Positions 7,056 through 9,676 of a DNA stretch of 9,676 nt are shown here, one piece after another. Each line of letters starts with the position of its first letter. Within the stretch, counting starts at the first letter, position 1. A program made the translations under genes and the position numbers. The DNA lies in the NCBI GenBank assembly GCA_949511925.1, contig CATEYX010000196.1, positions 1-9,676 on the forward strand, read 5' to 3'. Origin of the DNA: Cryomorphaceae bacterium. Its GTDB lineage: Bacteria > Bacteroidota > Bacteroidia > Flavobacteriales > BACL11. The notes beneath the pieces were generated by a model, which saw nothing but the letters and a program-made list of their open reading frames with translations, was not told where the DNA came from and did not search any database.

Positions 7056-9104
7056 TTAATAGGCAAGGATTTCTCCAATCTTGTCACTTACTTTTTCGGC
7101 ATTAGGCAACATTCTTGCTTCCAAAGTTGAGTTTAAAGGAATGGCTGGTAAATTTTCAGAACCCATAACATAAACTGGAGCATCTAATTTTTTAAAACAA
7201 TGCTCTTGTATTCTACCTACTAAACTTTGTGCAAAGGAATTGTTGTAAGGTTCTTCAGTAAGCACTAAACATTTTCCATGCTTATTTACTCTTTCAAAAA
7301 CTAATTGTTCATCAATAGGATTGATGGTTCTTAAATCTACAATTTCTACTTTTCCCTTATGATTCTTTGCTGCATTTAATGCCCAATGTACACCCATTCC
7401 GTAGGTAATAATAGTTATGGTATTATCCGAATCACCAGTCTCCAAAGCGATTCTTCCTTTCCCAAAAGGAATTACATAATCAGATGAAGGTTCAATAGTT
7501 TTTGCTTTTTCTGTTCCTTTTATTTTACTCCAATACAATCCTTTGTGTTCTAAAATAACTACAGGATTAGGATCGTAAAAAGCTGATTTCATTAATCCTT
7601 TTAAGTCCGCACCAGTAGAAGGGTATGCTATTTTTATTCCTCTAATTTGTGCTAATACTGATTCCACAGAAGATGAATGATAAGGCCCTCCACTACCATA
7701 AGCACCAATAGGTACACGGATAATACAGCTCACAGGCCATTTTCCGTTGGATAAATAACTGGAACGACTAACTTCTGTAAAAAGTTGATTTAGTCCTGGC
7801 CAAATATAATCAGCAAACTGAACTTCAACTATTGGTTTTAATCCTACTGCCGACATACCGACAGTACTTCCAATGATAAAGGCTTCTTGTATTGGCGTGT
7901 TGAATACTCTATTGTCTCCAAAGGTTTGTGCTAGTGTAGCTGCTTCCCGAAAAACACCTCCTAATCGTTTTCCTACATCTTGTCCGTACAACAAGCATTC
8001 AGGGTGGTCGCTCATTAATTCTTTTATAGCAAACAGTGCTGAGTCCACCATTACAGTTGGCTCTTTTTCTTTAGGTTTTCTATCTCCTTTTTCCTTTAAA
8101 ATAGGAGTAGGTGCATAGTCGTGTAAAAATAAATCCTCCGAATTTGGATCTTCTGCTTTTAATGCCTTTTGATAATCATTTTCTATTGTTACTTTAGCTT
8201 CCTTTTCAATTTCAACTAAATCTTGCTTAGTAAAACCATTTGCTAAAAGTTCAGCTTTTAGTTTTGGAAGTGGGTCTCTGCTTTTTGCTTCTTCTAAATC
8301 ATCACGGTACCATTCCATTCTTACACCTGATGTATGATGATTTAATAGAGGTACTTTTGCATGAATTAGGATTGGGGTTCTTTTCTCTCTAATTTCTAAA
8401 AATGCATTCTGAATTGTTTGGTATGATTTTGTAAAATCCGTACCGTCAATCGTGTAGGTTTTAAGTCCGAAACCTTTTGCGTAATGGGTAGCATCTACCG
8501 CTCTTACTTCTGAAGCATGAGCAGAAATATCCCATTCATTATCTTGTACCAAATACAAGATTGGTAATTTTTTAAGTGCTGCCATTTGAAAAGCTTCTGC
8601 AACTTCTCCTTCCGTAATTGCTGCATCACCAAAAGAACAAACCGTTACTGGTTCTTCTCCTTTTTTAGGATTAGTTAACCCTTCCTTTTCTTGATACTGA
8701 ATTCCCATTGCTACCCCTGTAGTTGGGATTCCCTGCATACCAGTTGCTGAGGATTGATGTGGGATTTTAGGAAAACCATCTCTTTTTAATGAAGGGTGGC
8801 AATAATAGGTTCTTCCTCCAGAAAATGGATCATCCTTTTTGCATAATAATTGCAACATAAGTTCATACGGCTGCATTCCAATTCCTAATAGTATTGAATC
8901 ATCACGGTAGTAAGGAGCTACCCAATCGTTTTCAGTAAGCTGTAAGCCAACTGCTAACTGAATAGCTTCATGTCCCTTGGATGTAGCATGTACATATTTG
9001 GATGTTACTGCTGAGTTTTCCTCATATAAATCGCTCATAGCACGAGCGGTACACATTAAGGAATAAGCTTTTTTGTAAATATCTTTTGAGAGTTTGTTAC
9101 TCAT
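7056..9104 (-). CDS. 2-oxoacid dehydrogenase E1 component, alpha-beta fusion (probably branched-chain type)
   Basis: It should be the thiamine-diphosphate E1 of a 2-oxoacid dehydrogenase complex, decarboxylating a 2-oxoacid and passing the acyl group to E2 lipoyl arms. At 682 residues it joins both subunits: E1-alpha at about 1-315, a charged linker (KEKGDRKPKEKEPT) near 337-350, and E1-beta at about 351-682. The alpha part has HATSKGHEA at 39-47, the ThDP/metal site GDAAITEGE at 159-167 (D160) and DNEWDIS at 188-194 (N189). The beta part has GQDVG at 374-378, FNTPIQEAFI at 401-410 with the likely cofactor-activating E407, VEVQFADYIWP at 426-436, and PYHSSSVES at 474-482 with likely catalytic H476. 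GDAA replaces the usual GDGA, and GQDVG the usual GEDVG. Such fusions are common in Bacteroidota. The branched-chain substrate is inferred from similarity and the crotonase neighbour; E2 and E3 are absent. The ATG overlaps the upstream stop codon, suggesting translational coupling. Confidence 0.9.
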   Translation of the reverse strand: MSNKLSKDIYKKAYSLMCTARAMSDLYEENSAVTSKYVHATSKGHEAIQLAVGLQLTENDWVAPYYRDDSILLGIGMQPYELMLQLLCKKDDPFSGGRTYYCHPSLKRDGFPKIPHQSSATGMQGIPTTGVAMGIQYQEKEGLTNPKKGEEPVTVCSFGDAAITEGEVAEAFQMAALKKLPILYLVQDNEWDISAHASEVRAVDATHYAKGFGLKTYTIDGTDFTKSYQTIQNAFLEIREKRTPILIHAKVPLLNHHTSGVRMEWYRDDLEEAKSRDPLPKLKAELLANGFTKQDLVEIEKEAKVTIENDYQKALKAEDPNSEDLFLHDYAPTPILKEKGDRKPKEKEPTVMVDSALFAIKELMSDHPECLLYGQDVGKRLGGVFREAATLAQTFGDNRVFNTPIQEAFIIGSTVGMSAVGLKPIVEVQFADYIWPGLNQLFTEVSRSSYLSNGKWPVSCIIRVPIGAYGSGGPYHSSSVESVLAQIRGIKIAYPSTGADLKGLMKSAFYDPNPVVILEHKGLYWSKIKGTEKAKTIEPSSDYVIPFGKGRIALETGDSDNTITIITYGMGVHWALNAAKNHKGKVEIVDLRTINPIDEQLVFERVNKHGKCLVLTEEPYNNSFAQSLVGRIQEHCFKKLDAPVYVMGSENLPAIPLNSTLEARMLPNAEKVSDKIGEILAY

Positions 9105-9676
9105 TATTTTGTTTTAAACTTTTCAATTGCATTTTTGGTAAAATCAGATAAAACTAACGTTCCACTACTTACAGCTCTTTCCATTAATAGTTCGTCCCAA
9201 TGTTCACTGCCTTGCCACATTACTTTCTTTAATCCTTCCATTGCTTCAGGATTTGATTTTGATAGGGTAGTAGCTAATTTTGTTACTTCAGCATCCATTT
9301 CATCTACTGAATCTAACACTTCAGTATATAATCCTTTCTCACGAGCCCAAGATGCATCAAACCACTTGCCAGCATTTATGGTCATTGACGAAAATGCAGA
9401 AGTACCTATTTTTCGTTCAACAGCAGGTCCCACCACAAAAGGACCAATCCCAATTGCTAATTCCGATAGTTTTGCAGAAGCAAATTTTGTTGCAAAACAA
9501 TAATCAGTTGCTGATGCCATACCAACACCACCACCAACAGCTTTACCTTGTACACGCCCAATAATAAACTTTGGACATTTACGAGCTGCATTTATCACAT
9601 TCGCAAATCCTGAAAAGAATTTCGTGCCATTTTCTGGCGTATCAATTGCTACTAATTCGTCAAAAGATGCACCTGC
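9104..9676 (-). CDS. Enoyl-CoA hydratase/isomerase (crotonase) family protein, 5' truncated by window edge
   Basis: The minus-strand frame is open from the window edge to a TAA at 9104-9106, giving 190 visible residues of a protein usually about 260 long. The GTG at 9596-9598 is internal (Val), not a start. The visible part begins AGASFDEL, the first oxyanion-hole region of crotonases, followed by GRVQGKAVGGGVGMASATDY at 40-59, the second oxyanion-hole turn. The position usually holding the first catalytic Glu (GGGCEL in rat hydratase, E144) is Gly52 here; the second, E164, fits Glu72 in KLSELAIGIG. The reaction may therefore differ from standard enoyl-CoA hydration. Crotonases hydrate or isomerise acyl-CoA thioesters in fatty-acid or branched-chain amino acid breakdown. 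The stop overlaps the E1 start in TAATG, so the two genes very likely form an operon. The family call is firm; the exact reaction is open. Confidence 0.9.
   Translation of the reverse strand, partial: AGASFDELVAIDTPENGTKFFSGFANVINAARKCPKFIIGRVQGKAVGGGVGMASATDYCFATKFASAKLSELAIGIGPFVVGPAVERKIGTSAFSSMTINAGKWFDASWAREKGLYTEVLDSVDEMDAEVTKLATTLSKSNPEAMEGLKKVMWQGSEHWDELLMERAVSSGTLVLSDFTKNAIEKFKTK

Noticed and set aside
9135..9564. Plus-strand open frames of 122 and 94 codons opposite the crotonase gene
   Set aside because: They lie opposite a well-conserved crotonase sequence, show no family motif, and overlap each other in different frames. They are antisense shadows.
1086..9676. An undescribed defence or mobile system
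   Set aside because: All intact genes fall into well-known metabolic or housekeeping families, and no toxin-antitoxin pair, nuclease, reverse transcriptase, repeat array or phage gene is present.

Overview
The window is AT-rich (roughly one third G+C by eye) and fits a member of the Bacteroidota, probably Flavobacteriales-like. The signs are leaders with little or no Shine-Dalgarno sequence, a good match to the Bacteroidota sigma factor promoter (TTTG, 18 bp, TAnnTTTG) in front of sucD, a monomeric NADP-isocitrate dehydrogenase, and a 2-oxoacid dehydrogenase E1 with alpha and beta parts fused in one chain. Genus-level placement cannot be made from this sequence alone.

Layout. 1-1041 (+): C-terminal part of an M16 (pitrilysin/insulinase-like) metallopeptidase, cut by the window edge. 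1086-3314 (+): monomeric isocitrate dehydrogenase. 3325-4164 (+): PAPS-dependent sulfotransferase, 10 bases behind it and visibly more AT-rich. 4165-4674: about 510 bases without an intact gene, holding a decayed beta-carbonic anhydrase remnant (4369-4517, minus) that keeps both ends of the protein but lacks the zinc-binding middle, plus short repeats. 4675-6033 (-): mnmE, the tRNA wobble-uridine modification GTPase. 6110-6988 (+): sucD, diverging from mnmE across a 76-base region that carries promoters for both directions. 7010-7038: a strong hairpin terminator between convergent genes. 7056-9104 (-): the fused E1 component. 9104-9676 (-): crotonase-family protein, cut by the window edge; its stop codon overlaps the E1 start codon by one base.

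Function. Most of the window is core metabolism. Isocitrate dehydrogenase and succinyl-CoA synthetase alpha are TCA-cycle enzymes. The crotonase-E1 pair suggests acyl-CoA or branched-chain amino acid degradation feeding the cycle. MnmE is translation housekeeping. The stretch from about 3320 to 4670 looks like an accessory site between core genes, with a sulfotransferase that may have been acquired and a gene that has been lost. I found no undescribed multi-gene system; the most unusual items are the carbonic anhydrase remnant and the sulfotransferase beside it.
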